Shown here one piece after another: positions 18,704 to 30,905 of a DNA stretch of 64,000 nucleotides. The translations under genes were made by a program, and so were the position numbers. Where the stretch lies: the NCBI GenBank assembly GCA_039619475.1, contig CM077115.1:493975352-494039351 (forward strand), in the 5' to 3' direction. Position 1 is the first letter of the stretch. Each line of letters opens with the position of its first letter. The stretch comes from Icerya purchasi (Eukaryota > Arthropoda > Insecta > Hemiptera > Monophlebidae). The notes below the pieces were generated by a model that made no database searches, was not told where the DNA came from, and saw only the letters and a list, made by a program, of their open reading frames with translations.

Positions 18704-21700
18704 TTGCTTAGGGTAGTTCAATGGAATGCCCGTAGCATCTTGTGTAATTTGTGCGAGTTTGAGGTTTTTGTATTTAATAATAACTTTGATATAATATTAT
18801 TATGTGAAACTTGGTTATCCCCCGATAAACAGTTCCACTTAAGAAATTACAGCTGTTATCGTGATGACAGAGCCGACGGGTACGGCGGCGTCGCCATACT
18901 AGTGAGAAATGACATTGATCATGATCTGATTCAAACTAATTTAAAATCATTTAGTAACAATTCGGAATCTAATGCGGTTTCCATCAGGGTAAATGTTTGT
19001 AATTCTTCATTTTATTTTATATCATATTATTCTCCCCCGGGACATCTTATCAATCCAACATCTGTTTCAGCTACTCTTGCCAGTTTAAGTTCGTGGCCTA
19101 TAATTTTCAGTGGAGATTTTAATGCTTTGAATAGGATGTGGGGCTGCAATTGCAATGATAGTAAGGGAGCAGCAGTCATAGAAATTCTCTCTGAATCTAA
19201 TCTGTGCCTTCTAAATGACGGTACACCGACTAAAATTCCTCATCCATCTCGGTCTACGAATCCGGTTGATTTGACGATGGTGTCGCCCGATATTTATCTC
19301 GATTGTTCATGGTCAGTATTTCCCGATTCTCTTGGTAGCGACCATCTTCCCATATTATTTGAAATCAATAACACACACAGAAATCCGTCATCATTCCCGG
19401 AAATCAAGGAAGTCGACCAAAGGAAGCGCTGGAAACTCTTAGATGGTGATTGGGGAAAATTTAGAAATATTATGGAACAGTAGGTAGGTAAAATCCAGAT
19501 GGAAACTACCCCATTGGGACAGTATAATCTTTTTCTAAAAATGTTAAGCTCTGCCTTGGATCAATCTTTTCCGAAACCATCTCCATATCTAGGTAACAAA
19601 CCGGCTTCTCCCTGGTGGAACAGGGAATGCGGGGAAAAGATCAAAGAACGGAATCAGGCACTAAACGTTTTTCGAAGAAGTGGTACGATGTAAGCTTACC
19701 TTGAATATAAAAGGATTAATGCGGAAACACGTAGACTTCTCAAAAGCACCAAAAGAGCCTCTTGGAGGAGATTTTGCTCATCGTTTAATCGAAACACTCC
19801 GCTCAAAGTTATCTGGTCTTTAGCTAAACGATTCAAGAATAAGAATTTCCACTCCACATCTCTAAAAAGTGATTGTTGGTTCGACCAATTTACTTGCTCT
19901 GTAGCCCCGTGTTATGTTCCTTTGCATCTCGGAAGTATATGGAATCGAGCTTGAAAACAATTATCAACAATCTCATATTCTGTCCAATCCCATATCAGTC
20001 GAGGAACTAGGATTGGCATTAAAGAATAAAGGTAAAGATTCTTCGCCGGGGATAGACGGTATTACTTATTCGATTCTGAAAAATTTAGGGAACAAGGCGA
20101 AAAGCGTTCTGGTACACATATTTAATGAATTGTTATTCAACTCAGTCACTCCTCTTGAATGGACACAATTCATAATAATTCCTATTTTAAAATCCGGTAA
20201 ATCTCCGTTAGAAGCTACGTCTTACAGACCGATCTCACTGGCTTCTTGTGTTAGAAAAACATTCGAAATAGTCATTAATAATAGGCTTGTTTGGTGGATA
20301 GAGAATAAAAAAATCTTCCCAGCCGGAATGTTCGGATTTAGACCGGGCCTTGGAACGTTAGATTGCACTGCTCATTTAGTGAACGAAATCTATGCTTCTT
20401 TTTTGAGAAAGGAATTCCTTTCGGCCATTTTTCTGGATATCAAGGGGGCATTTGATAATGTTAGTATTCTGACATTACATCAGCAGCTAGTAAGTATAGG
20501 AGTTCCAACAGTTTTGGCTAAGTACATCAGCAACTTGTTTCTCAACAGAAAACTTAAATTTTTGAACCCGGTCACCAAGGAAATGGTTGGTAGAGTTGCT
20601 TACACGGGTTTGGCACAGGGATCAATTTTAAGCCCGGTTTTGTTTAATATCTATGTACATTCAGTCTTCAGCATACGGTTGCCACATAACTCACAAATTT
20701 TCTCCTATGCTGATGATTTTATCATACTGAATAGAAATAAAGAGATAAAGGAATGTACAGTAGAGAGCAATCAGTCAGTCTACTTATGTGGCAAATTCTT
20801 TCAGGAAATTAAACTGGAAATTTCCCCTGCTAAGTCCACTGTTGTGGTATTCACATTAAGACCCTACAACGCAGAATGTATTAAGATAAAAATAAATGGG
20901 ATTAATATCGCGCATAAATCTTATGTGAAGTACTTGGGATTGTATTTGGATTCAAGGCTTACTTGGGCTCGTCACATCCAAATACTTCAAAGTCAAATCT
21001 TGAAAACACTGAACCCCCTGAAGGCTATTGGAAACGCTTCATGGGGATCCGACCCTGTAATTATAGCCTTGTTATATAAATCACTGATACTTTCCAGAAT
21101 TGATTACGGCTCGATATTTTATGGCTCAGCCTCTAAATCGAACCTTAGGAAACTAGATACTCTACAGAATATCGGACTTAGACTTATAACAGGAAATATT
21201 CGATCCGCTCCAGTAGCGGGTCTTGAAGCGGAGACGAAGATTGCCCCACTACAGTTAAGAAGAAATATGTTGGCGGATAGGTTTTTATTAAAGTACTGTA
21301 ATTATAGTTATCCGCATCTGCTTAATATTACTTATAGTATTAGTAATAACTGGAGATTTCTTTCCTCTAAACTACCGTTATTATCAGCCAGAATTCCTCA
21401 ATACTATAAATATTGTCCGGCCCTAATTCCTAAATATCCATCTAAATATTTCAGAATACCACACGAAATTAACCTTATTAACTTAAACATTAATACAACA
21501 TTATTTGACAATATTAGACATAATCAGAATACTCTTCTCGGTCGGGAAGCAGATCTTACTACCGCATTAGAGACAGCATTTTCTGGATATTCCAAAATCT
21601 TCACTGATGGCTCCAAATCCGGTCGGAATTCCGATCCTGTTGGTGCTGCCTTTGTTGTTGACGAAGTTACTGTACAAAAATTCAAACTCCCGCCTTTGGC

Positions 21701-22478
21701 ATCTATCTTCTCAGCCGAGCTGTTGGCAATTGCCAAGGCCTGCGACTATATACTTAATGTACTTGGTAGCAGGGGCACATATGTTATATGCAGCGACAGC
21801 CTTAGCTCCCTTTTAGCGCTACAAAATTGCCTCTTTAAACCCAACTATCATCCCACTGTTTGGGAGATAAGAGAGAAATGTTCGATTATCATTTTACAGG
21901 GCGGTGTTGTGGAGTTTTGTTGGGTTCCAAGTCATGCGGGGATAGAACTAAATGAGGTGGCCGATAGGGCCGCCAAGGATGCGCCTTCAATGGGCATTGA
22001 ATTTCCTTTTATTCCAGCTGGTGATTTAAATTCTGTAATTAACCGCAATCATTATACATCCTGGAATGAGCATTGGCGATTGGCCAGGAAGGGTTCATAC
22101 TTTAATATCGTTCAACCTTTTATTCCGACACACCCATGGTATCTCCACGTGTCAATTTCAATGCCTCCTCATCTCCTTCGCAGATATGTTACTATATTGT
22201 GTAGACTGCGTATGGGGCATTCTCGTGTGTCACATAATTTTACGCATGCTGATAACCAGCGACAATGCAATAACCATTCGTCTGTTAACTTTTTGGAGGA
22301 CATAAATCATCTTTTGTTTAATTGCGAGAAATTTGAAGGCAGTAGACATACTTTTTTTAATAAATTGATATCCCTCGGAAGGTATCCACCGTATTCCTTG
22401 CGTCATTTGCTAGGATGCGGAGAGAAGGCTCAATTTTTGATTTTTAAGTTTATTTTTCAAAACAAGATTGTTATTTAA
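18704..22478 (+). pseudogene. LINE ORF2: endonuclease, reverse transcriptase, RNase H
   Basis: Domains in order. Endonuclease (18704-19480): QWNARS, CETW with the catalytic Glu, GDFNAL and SDHLPI, all active-site motifs present. Linker to about 19950. Reverse transcriptase (about 19990-21000): SYRPISLAS, FLDIKGAFDNV, GLAQGSILSPVLFN, YADDF at 20706-20720, KYLGLYLD. RNase H (about 21590-21990): FTDGSKS, SAELLAIA, CSDSLSSLLAL and WVPSHAGI...ADRAAK, giving the D-E-D-D set. The C-terminal tail ends LLFNCEKF. Lesions: TAG at 19481-19483, TAA at 19691-19693 and a frameshift between about 19694 and 19950 (frame 2 to frame 0). From 19914 to 22478 the frame is open for 854 codons. No ATG opens the endonuclease frame; the apparent first codon at 18704 is TTG. 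Confidence 0.9.
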
Positions 22479-23053
22479 CTTATTTGTATGGAGGACTATT
22501 TTATTTTTTATTTTTTTTTTATTTTTATTTTTATTTTTTTTTTTATTTATTTATTTATTTTTTCCTTCGCTCCCGGAGTTTGTTTATCCTTACTATTCAC
22601 AAGTATTTATAATAATAGTTCTGTCAAGTGCGTCCTATATTAATTGAATTCAACCAGAAGATATGATCATCGCCGACCACGAAGATATGGTGCAATTTGT
22701 ACCATCTTAATCTAACGAGCAAAATATTATGGCTGTTCAGTTGAGTCTGGAATTTCAAGTTCCCGGGTACTGACCAGAACAGTCAGGTTATTGATAAATG
22801 ATTCCAGGCAGACAGGCTGTGGGTAATGTTAATTCATTTACGGCCATAGTTGTCCGGAAATTCAAAAAAAAAATATATTTATCTTGCTCAGTTGGTCCGG
22901 ATAGATGGCTGGTGAATTGTCCTTGTCATTAGATTTTCATTTGCTCATTTTTCCAATACGTTTTTCTTTATTCATATAAAAAAAAAAAAAAAAAAAAAAA
23001 AAAGGGAAAAAAAGAAAAGAAAAAGAGAAAAAAAAAAAGAAAAGAAAAGAAAA
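22479..23053 (+). other. LINE 3' UTR and A-rich tail
   Basis: T-rich stretch just after the ORF2 stop, then about 400 bp of unique 3' UTR. An oligo-A run from 22979 grades into AAAGAAAAG repeats and ends at the target duplication. The mixed tail is consistent with target-primed reverse transcription. Confidence 0.75.
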
Positions 23054-23066
23054 AACATCACTGCGT
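23054..23066. repeat. Right target site duplication of the LINE
   Basis: AACATCACTGCGT, identical to 16664-16676. Confidence 0.88.
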
Positions 23067-23469
23067 ATAAATTTTGAGCAAAATGATATTCGAATGATCT
23101 CCCTGTTTTATTAATTCGAAACAGTCTTATATGAGTATTAACGAGTATTTTATAAATCCCGAAATTTTAAAAGACGGTCCCCACACGCGACGAGTGACTT
23201 ATTATTTATACAGATGTAGATTCGAAGAAAGGTAACAAAGCTGAAATTCCGAAAGAGCGGTTTCCAAGCTCATGACAAAATTTGAACATTATACTTTTTA
23301 ACCAATATCCGTAATTCTTTTTATAGAGTACGGAAAGTAAGGTTGGTCTATCCGTACTATTATCACAAAAAAGAATTTTTTATCGCTAAAAGTCGTGAAG
23401 TAAAGTTATTAAAAAAAATACTAATAAAATAACCAACTTATCTAAAAATTAAAAAAATAATTATATTTT

Positions 23470-23750
23470 ATTACGGTGTAAAATATAATTTAAGAGTTAT
23501 TTCTGAAACAGTATTAATATTTCAAATTGTAACAATAATTATAAACCGTACTATATATGGCTGATGTTTCTAATATTTACCCTATAAAAAACGAGTAATT
23601 GCATATGTAATACCGTACTCATTTAATGCGGGCTTTTAATTGTTGCAGTTTGAATTTAGCGTAGCGGCTCTCTCTAGTTTACGAATGTTGTTTAAGAATA
23701 ATCAATTTTACGGTGTATATTTTATTGTAAAATATACAAATTATCCTCGT
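23470..23750. repeat. Small inverted-terminal-repeat element, family M, copy 1
   Basis: Ends resemble each other as inverted repeats (ACGGTGTAAAATATA... and ...TTTACGGTGTATATTTTA). It shares internal pieces with 54140-54432 (TTCAAATTGTAA.CAATAATTA, then GAATTT.GCG and TTGTTTAAGAATAA). About 280 bp, AT-rich, no ORF. Likely a MITE. Confidence 0.45.
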
Positions 23751-26119
23751 ATCGAGTAATCATTTTTTCCTTCTTATAAATTTCTCGAGTAGTAAATCTT
23801 GAAGTTGGTACGTACCTTTTTTTTTTTCATAAAAAAAAGTTTTATTTGAATTTTCTGCAATGAATTATATTCAAACAATTTTGATTTTTTTAAGTTTAAC
23901 GGGAGTTTTGAATTACGTATCAGAACAATTGAAAGCAGAATTATGAAACAGCCAGCAAAATTAAAAAGAACTATTACGATTAAAAACCAGAATAACATCT
24001 AAAGGGCGGGCTAGTTTAGAAAACTTATTCATTCGGCGGCCGGTATAGCATTTTTGCCTAGCGTTCCTGAAGTGGTAAAACGATTTCGTATGCGTACGGG
24101 AAAACGCAAGAGTGCGGTATCCAAACGCGATGTTAATATATTTTAGTTAAAGTGTGTCGTCTTGTCAAATGGCCAGGTTCAAATCATTTTTCATCGTAAT
24201 CCGTTGACACTGTTCGGTTATTTCGTCCGTGTTGAACGATTTGGGCGTTGTTTTGTTTTTTATTTTATTTTGTGTTCTGGTTGCCCGAGAGAGGGAAACA
24301 AAAAAGCCAGAACGAAAAACAAAACAACAAAAAGCGGGATAATCGGAAAATGAATGATCGAGTGGTATTGCTGACAGCAGCTAGGAGGGTTCCCGTGCAA
24401 GAGACGGAAAGTTAGTAGCAGCACGAGCATTGAGTGAACTGGTGCGAAGTGTCGGCGTACGTCGGTATCGAGAAAAAAGAGTAGAAGATGAAATGCTAAG
24501 CAGAAAGAGATTAGGAGAAAGAAAAAATCGTAGCGAGATTTTTCTAAAAGGATTGTTTCGCCGGCGAGGAGAAATATTGAAATTCCGAACACGACTGACA
24601 CATTCGTGCGCAATGGTTTCTAGTCATCTGACAGAGTAATACGTGAATGTGCTACTATCGGTCACCGGCCGTGTTTCATCATTAGTTTAAAATTTCCTTT
24701 TAACCGTATGTAACACGAGAATCTGCAGCTGGATGATATAAGGGACAGAGTTTGAAATTTTTCAATTTGTCATCTTGAAACTTATTAAATTTCAGTCTCG
24801 CGCGCCTAATAGACTCTACAATGTCCTCAAACTTCGTATCGCCTTTGAAAGCGACATCCGATTCTGACCAATTGGCGTCGAGAGTTGTAAATTCGGTCCG
24901 AGCATCTCGGTTTAGGATCGAAGAAGGAGAGGGAAATAATCTTTTACAAGAAACGGTTTTTTTATTGTTCAATTGCCAATACAGAATTCTGAGCTTTTTG
25001 GTACAGAAAGCTGATTTACGTTCTCCCTCTGAGCGCCAACATCGAACTTCTCTTAAGGCATTTTTTCACTTCAGGCTCCTTTTCGGATTAGTATTAGTGC
25101 AAAAATCGACAACATACCGTTTCCGTGAAAATTTAGGGCAATATGCGCGCAGTGTGCGACTTATCTTACAGAATTATATGCCATTTCTCATACTGCTTAC
25201 AAAATCTTTAGTCTTTCACTACAAAACGTGGTCTTCGTACACAGTTCTCTGAGAATTTTTCCTTCCAGGATTTTTTGTTCGCATCTATTAATGATAAAAG
25301 TACGTTGAATCACGTATGAAAGTAGCTACGAAGATTCTCCTGTCAACGAACGGATTTACATACTACATATATTTGATTGTATGTTTGTTTTAAATTGCAA
25401 TGCATATTTTTTCTCTTGGATACTTACTATTTAAAAATACCAGGTAAATTATTTTTGTTGCTATGTGCGTGTGTGTGTATGTGTGCGCGCGGGTGTATTA
25501 TCATGAAACATTTTGATTATAAATAGTACACTAAAGCCTTGTAGTCAATTATTGTACATGCAATATTTGAACACTATAATAAAAACAAGTAAAAAATAGT
25601 CGTTTCCATAGAATTCATAAAAATTTCAATTTTCTTTTCTTTTGTCAAAAATTGAATAGAAATAAATTTATTTTAAATTTCGGTCCATTTCATTCAAGTA
25701 TTTATTATTTAGGGAGGTTCCGAACCCGGAAAACCCCCTTTCAGATACGGCCCTGCCTACAATGTTACTAAATATAATCATGTTATTTCGATTTATAAAA
25801 TTACATTTATTTTATTTATTGGACTTCGGAAGAAATCAATCACATATTTGTTATCTATTTTTATTTATATAAAATTGTTTATATAAATAATAGACAACAA
25901 AAAAACAGTAGTTACTTAGCGTGCCGGTTTTTCTATACATTTAATTTAGTTTTAAAAAATCTAGAAAAAATTGAGAAATCCCGAAAGAATCGAGAAACCC
26001 GAAAAAAATACTGAATTCCCATAAAACTCGGAAAATCTCGAAAATTCGACAAATCCCGATAATCGAGAATTCCGAATCGTCCCGTCCCGGTCGCGAAATT
26101 TCAGCTTTTCACATACCCC
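23751..26119. other. Unassigned DNA
   Basis: Contains an ORF of 90 codons on the minus strand at 24700-24972 with a protein-like composition (FTTLDANWSESDVAFKG, then KLCPLYHPAADSRV), but I do not recognise the family and its ATG lies mid-sequence. A (TG)n-like stretch lies near 25460. The remainder is AT-rich without features. Confidence 0.35.
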
Positions 26120-26128
26120 TAGTACATA

Positions 26129-26963
26129 TATATATATATATATATATATAAACTCGGCCATTTTGGTCTCACAAGGGGCTGTGTCCCTTGACCCCTTCTG
26201 CTTACATTTTCTTTTTCTCTTCTATACTTTGTATAAAATTATCAAAATTTACATCATTCTTACCGGCATGATGGTCTGGTACCATTTCGCCTAATTCCCA
26301 TTTCGCCTAAATTTAGGGTCGGGTTACTCAGGTAATAAAAAAAAGGTCAGACAAACATACGAATGATTTCGTGTTGGCAACAGCGCGTCATCATTATCGA
26401 ATTTTAAGCAGACTAAACGCATCATTTTTTTTTCTATTTGATTCCACTGTTAAGGTTTTTTTTTCTTTCCGAAATACATTTATATACTGACTGATAAGTA
26501 GGGTGGGATTTATACAGCACTGGACATCCAATAAAATAACTCGCAAATATTAATCGGAGTGGTCATTTCGCGTATATTTACATCAAACATCTTTAGCGGT
26601 ATTTTTTCACTTCTGATTTTCATATAAACCTTTTTGTTGTATTTCGGAAAGAAAAAAAAACCTTAACACAGTGGAATCAAATAGAAAAAAAAATGATGCG
26701 TTTAGTCTGCTTAAAATTCGATAATGATGACGCGCTGTTGCCAACACGAAATCATTCGTGTGTTTGTCTGACCTTTTTTTTATTACCTGAGTAACCCGAC
26801 CCTAAATTTAGGCGAAATGGGAATTCACCGGCATGATACCTGTTTTTGTTACAAAATCTAATGGGTGCATGATTAAGAATGAATTTTTCATTTAACATTT
26901 AACTTTCGTTACAAAAAATTGGGTAATTTTTTCTAATGGAGGCCGGCCTAAGAATTACGTTTA

Positions 26964-26993
<30 letters not shown>
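26129..26993. repeat. (TA)n-bordered interspersed repeat, copy 2, interrupted
   Basis: A TA run, then AACTCGGCCATTTTGGTCTC and ACAAGGGGCTGTG; it ends ...GGAGGCCGGCCTAAGAATTACG then TTTAATT and a second TA run. It matches copies 1 and 3 at both ends. A foldback element (26273-26826) is inserted in the middle. Confidence 0.7.
26273..26826. mobile_element. Foldback element nested in the (TA)n repeat
   Basis: Arms of about 185 bp (26293 to about 26480 and about 26640 to 26825) are near-perfect inverted copies with only two or three differences. The spacer is about 160 bp. An 11-bp repeat ACCGGCATGAT flanks the insert (26262-26272 and 26827-26837) and is the likely target duplication. The left side has 20 extra bases (GGTCTGGTACCATTTCGCCT) before the symmetric arm. 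No coding capacity, so it would depend on a transposase in trans. Confidence 0.7.
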
Positions 26994-26994
<1 letters not shown>

Positions 26995-28691
26995 CTCGTG
27001 GAAAATCAGTTTTTACTCGTTAATTCTAAAATACCGTTCTGATTTGGATACTGTTGCTTTGTAATTAAGCTCGTTAGTAAAAGGGCCTGCTTGTGTTCTT
27101 ACTTTGAATGTAAATACCTTTAGCCGATTCGGTTTAATGTAAAACATATTTCCACCGTCAATCAGTTGCTTAATCTTGTTTTTTTACAATCAAATTTATA
27201 CGTGCTAGAAAATCGTTACTATAACTGCAAAATCTTGATTCTACTCGATTTACATAATCCACAGCCCTTATCACGCATATTAGTTTTTCCGCATTTTTGA
27301 ACAGTCTCAAAGAAGTCTGCATCCTGCAATAAGGGCACGCTGCTAACTCTACCGTCCTGTATGCGGTTTTTGTATTGTAGTTGCATTCCGTCTTTCTCTG
27401 GTAGTTCGACGATCGTTTTATAAAAATAGCCGCTGCAACTGTATATAATCCGCCTACGATTGTGTTTACATTACTTGTCCGCTTTCATATCGTCTCGTCT
27501 GGTCGAGTGCGATATTTTTCAGAAATTTCTAGAAAAAGACACGGTACCGGGATTAGAGAGTATCTCTTCTCCGTGCCAACCCGGATGGAACTTCAGCACC
27601 GAAAAGGGTGAAGTTTAATTTGATGAAATATAACTTTAGCGGAACCGGGAACGGCACGGCATGTCGGTCAGGAAAGCGGAGATGCGATATTACGTCTTTA
27701 ATCTGTAGATTTATTTAGGGAAGGTCGACGGAGTGCGTGTTAATCCTCTATTTTGTTCTCAGTTTGTCTAATGTTTACTCAACAGATGAGGATGTCGAAT
27801 GGCCCGCTGACCTGGCCAAAGCAACAATTCTTCCAGAATTGCACGTACCTTTGCACGCTTTTGTTTATCTTCTCTCGGCGTCCACAATCAACCGTCGGAA
27901 TCTGAACAACTCCGTCTAACGGTCCGAAATGTTTCGATTTCGATTTCCTTCAGAATCCCTCCGTGTCCGCTTCGGTCGCTGCAACGTTTATAATTTATTA
28001 AACAACTCTTCGCATTCCTTCTTTTAATTTCGGTCGCGAGGTAAAAGACCAATTCAGCCTTCTCGGAAACTCACTTTTTCCTTTCACCTTTATTTACCAA
28101 TTTAAGTCGTTTCATCTCTTAGCTGGTTAAATTAAGCGACAGTTCGCTACTAATACACACATAGTTTGTACATAGAAGTGCAACGATAAAACAACTTAAT
28201 CGTTTCTATAGAAGTAATAGTCGCATGCCGTTGTAACAATTTTTATTTCATGCCGAATTTTCTGTTTAGCTTTCTATTCTCTGGAAAGTAAGTTTTTTTT
28301 TTGTTTTGTTCCTTACTTTTTGATTTAACTTTGGCAAAAAAAAAAAAAAAAAAAATCAAAAAACAAACAAATTACCCAGAACAATACATTAAATTTCCAA
28401 AATGAACATGATATTGCTTGCCTTCTATTAGTTATTCTTTTTTAAAATCTTATTTGAACTTTGTAACATTTCTTGATTGGTTTGCTTCTAGTTCACAATG
28501 TTTTTTGTGCAGTAGAACAAATGTTCACCATTTGGTTGCACACTTTCCTTGTAATTTTATATGTGAATCAAAGAAACCAGTTTTCATTTACTGAAATGTA
28601 TTCTGTTAATCAATTGAAAAGTTTGTACATAATAAATTAACGATATAAAAAAAAGTTTATTTCCCTGTCCATCTGTGTAGGTCTATATAAT
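26994..28691. other. Unassigned DNA
   Basis: No domain recognised. 27300-28000 is less AT-rich and has a 60-codon ORF at 27737-27919 without recognisable features. Oligo-A near 28337-28356. Confidence 0.35.
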
Positions 28692-29773
28692 TGGGGGCCA
28701 GCTCTTTCGTGCGCGATCGTTTAGGCGCGATCTTTCGGGCGCAGATTCTTTCGGGCGTAGCGAACTCAGACCTTTTACGGACTACCTGCGGCGATTTTCA
28801 GGTACCATCCGTTAAACGTTATCATTTGGGTTAGTGAGAAACACGAGTTGCCAAATTTATTTCTACATTACACGTTCCCCGCTATGGAAAATTTCGCACA
28901 ACAAATACCGCTCTTCGTTAATAGTTTTTCCACGTGTATAGCATGTTACATATACATACATATATAATAATCAAAAAAGCACATATTTTACATAATTTCA
29001 TTGGGCTATTATTTTTTTTAAATGTTTTTTATTTGATTGAAATAACGGCTTCAGCGTGAAATACAGATAAACAGACTTTTGCGATGTAAATTTAAAAGTT
29101 CTGTTAGCAATGGTGATACGAAACGGACGAAGATGATTAATATTAATTAATAAATAATCGGTCAAATGCATTATCGGTTGTTTAATCAGCCGTATTTAAA
29201 AAATTACAAACTATCAACTCTACGTCATTTAAAGTGTGTAAAATAACTGAATTGAATTTGCTTCTAATATATATTCGTTATATTATCTTTCTTTTTCATT
29301 CGGCCTATGTATATCTGATAATACTTTCGCCGTTCGTGCTGTCTTAGCGCATAAGCGAATTCGAATTTATATTATGTATTTCTACTCTGTATTACTCACT
29401 TATATAAATAAATTTGATTGATTGATTGAAATCTAGCGAGTTTATTTAGAGATACGTTTATTGAAGTTTCTTCTATTATCTATAATTTTAATTATATATT
29501 TAATTCCTCGACGAAGCTCTAGCTAGGTTTCAAAAAAAATATCGAAAAAGACAAATAAAGGCACACAAATTTTTTAATATATAAATAAACACATTTACGT
29601 TAATGCTACTAGGCGAGAAATATATACGATATTACAAATTAAGAGTAAAAATCTTCGTTTGCTTCGGCCCGAACGATCCACGCCCGGAAGAATCTACGCC
29701 TGAAAGAATCTGCGCCCGAAAAATTTATACCCCAAAGATCGCGCCTAAACGATCGGGTTCGAAAGAGGGCGAC

Positions 29774-29775
<2 letters not shown>
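28692..29775. mobile_element. Inverted-terminal-repeat element with TTCGGGCG-rich ends
   Basis: Left end near 28692 (GGGGGCCAGCTCTTTCG, ...CGATCGTTTAGGCGCGATC) and right end near 29775 are inverted, imperfect copies over about 75-110 bp. They share the internal phrases CGATCGTTTAGGCGCGATCTTT and CGGGCGCAGATTCTTTC. The right end has extra tandem-like units of the same phrase. The interior is AT-rich without an ORF and contains a TTGATTGATTGA tail near 29412-29426 typical of LINE 3' ends. The right end abuts a 42-bp TA run. Superfamily unknown. Confidence 0.55.

Positions 29776-29817
<42 letters not shown>
29776..29817. repeat. (TA)n microsatellite
   Basis: About 21 uninterrupted TA units directly at the end of the preceding inverted-repeat element. 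Confidence 0.9.
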
Positions 29818-29821
<4 letters not shown>

Positions 29822-30260
29822 GTGCGTGTTTGTACCATGTAATGCTATGATTAGAAGCAGCCCTAAAAGGGAGTTATTAATCGTCAAATAGGATTTATCA
29901 TAATTTCGCTTGTTTACTAAAGTGATGGTCTGTTTGCAACTTGAAATAAAAACTGTAAGAACATGCACGATAAAATATCCGCATTTATAGTATGTAAAAC
30001 AAGTGATAATCATTAAGCCGTTGATAACTGATACTTTGTGTATTACTAAATTTTTGGCCTAGAAGAATTACAGCCACATTGTCCAACAGATCCGAGTCTT
30101 TATTCGGTTGTCGTCTGTTGTGATTTCTCTCGTTCATTATTTCGCAGTTCTAAAAATAATAAATGTAAACAATGGAAAATTACCGTTAACATTCGGTTAT
30201 TATATTTTTTATATTACTCGAACGACATTCACAATTCACAAAAAATATATAACATTAGTT

Positions 30261-30480
30261 ATATTGTAATAAACTGAAATTGTTCAAAACACATTAAAAA
30301 TGAACAACCAATATATGTATATAAATAAACAACACAATAAATATTGTAAAATAGTCCGAGACATATTCATGGACGACAAAACCGGTCGAACTATTTTGTA
30401 ATATTTATTGTGTTTTTTATATACATATATTGGTCGTTCATTTTTAATATGTTTTGAACAATTTCAGTTTATTACAATAT
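30261..30480. repeat. Compact foldback (about 220 bp)
   Basis: ATATTGTAATAAACTGAAAT at 30261 is the reverse complement of the end at 30480, and the arms match over about 95 bp each. The short centre contains CCGAGACATATTC. AT-rich; possibly a palindromic MITE. Confidence 0.7.
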
Positions 30481-30621
30481 AGATCAGAATCTAAAACACG
30501 ATGTCGCAAATTACGGAACAAATTCAATTATACGGAAAGATATAATACTTGAAACAGCAAAATACAGTCATGAAAGTAGTACAATATTATTCCGTTTCAC
30601 AGTAATAATTAATCTATACTT

Positions 30622-30905
30622 AGTGCGGGAGCCTAATGGTTAAAGCGCTTGAGACTACCAAATCAGAGGTATCATGGATTTTCGAGATTTGTTTCGTTCG
30701 GGATCCAAGTCGCTCTCAGGTTTATCCAGCCTGAAATAATTCGGTATCAGAGAAATCTGGGAAGGTAAAGGCAGATCCCAAGTAGAAAGCAACTGGCCCC
30801 ATATTCTCTTTAGATCCATTAGGCTTAGTACACTGTGAACCTTAACTTCAAAATCCCTCGTGCTCTACTTACTTTATTTACCTCAAACAAAAAAAAAACA
30901 AACAA
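30622..30905 (+). repeat. tRNA-derived SINE, copy 1
   Basis: The head contains a degenerate A box (AGCCTAATGGTTAAAGCG, near 30632) and a B-box-like GATTTTCGAGATT near 30676. The body ...AGCCTGAAATAATTCGG...GGCCCCATATTCTCTTTAGATCC and TTAGGCTTAGTACACTGTG matches the copy at 49600-49862. Ends in a CAAAC/oligo-A tail. Transcribed by pol III in the live family and moved by a LINE. Confidence 0.75.

Larger units (their letters stand above)
16677..23053 (+). mobile_element. Full-length I-like non-LTR retrotransposon
   Basis: About 6.4 kb bounded by an exact 13-bp duplication. The order is 5' UTR (16677-16884), ORF1 with three CCHC knuckles, a 322-bp spacer, ORF2 with apurinic endonuclease, reverse transcriptase and RNase H, a 3' UTR of about 500 bp and an A-rich tail (22979-23053). 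Three knuckles in ORF1 together with an RNase H point to the I superfamily rather than Jockey or RTE. The intact duplication and complete layout suggest a fairly young insertion, yet ORF2 already has two stops and a frameshift. Confidence 0.88.

Noticed and set aside
29603..30013. ORFs containing a long IYIYIY tract
   Set aside because: The tract is translation of a TA microsatellite at 29776-29817; not coding.
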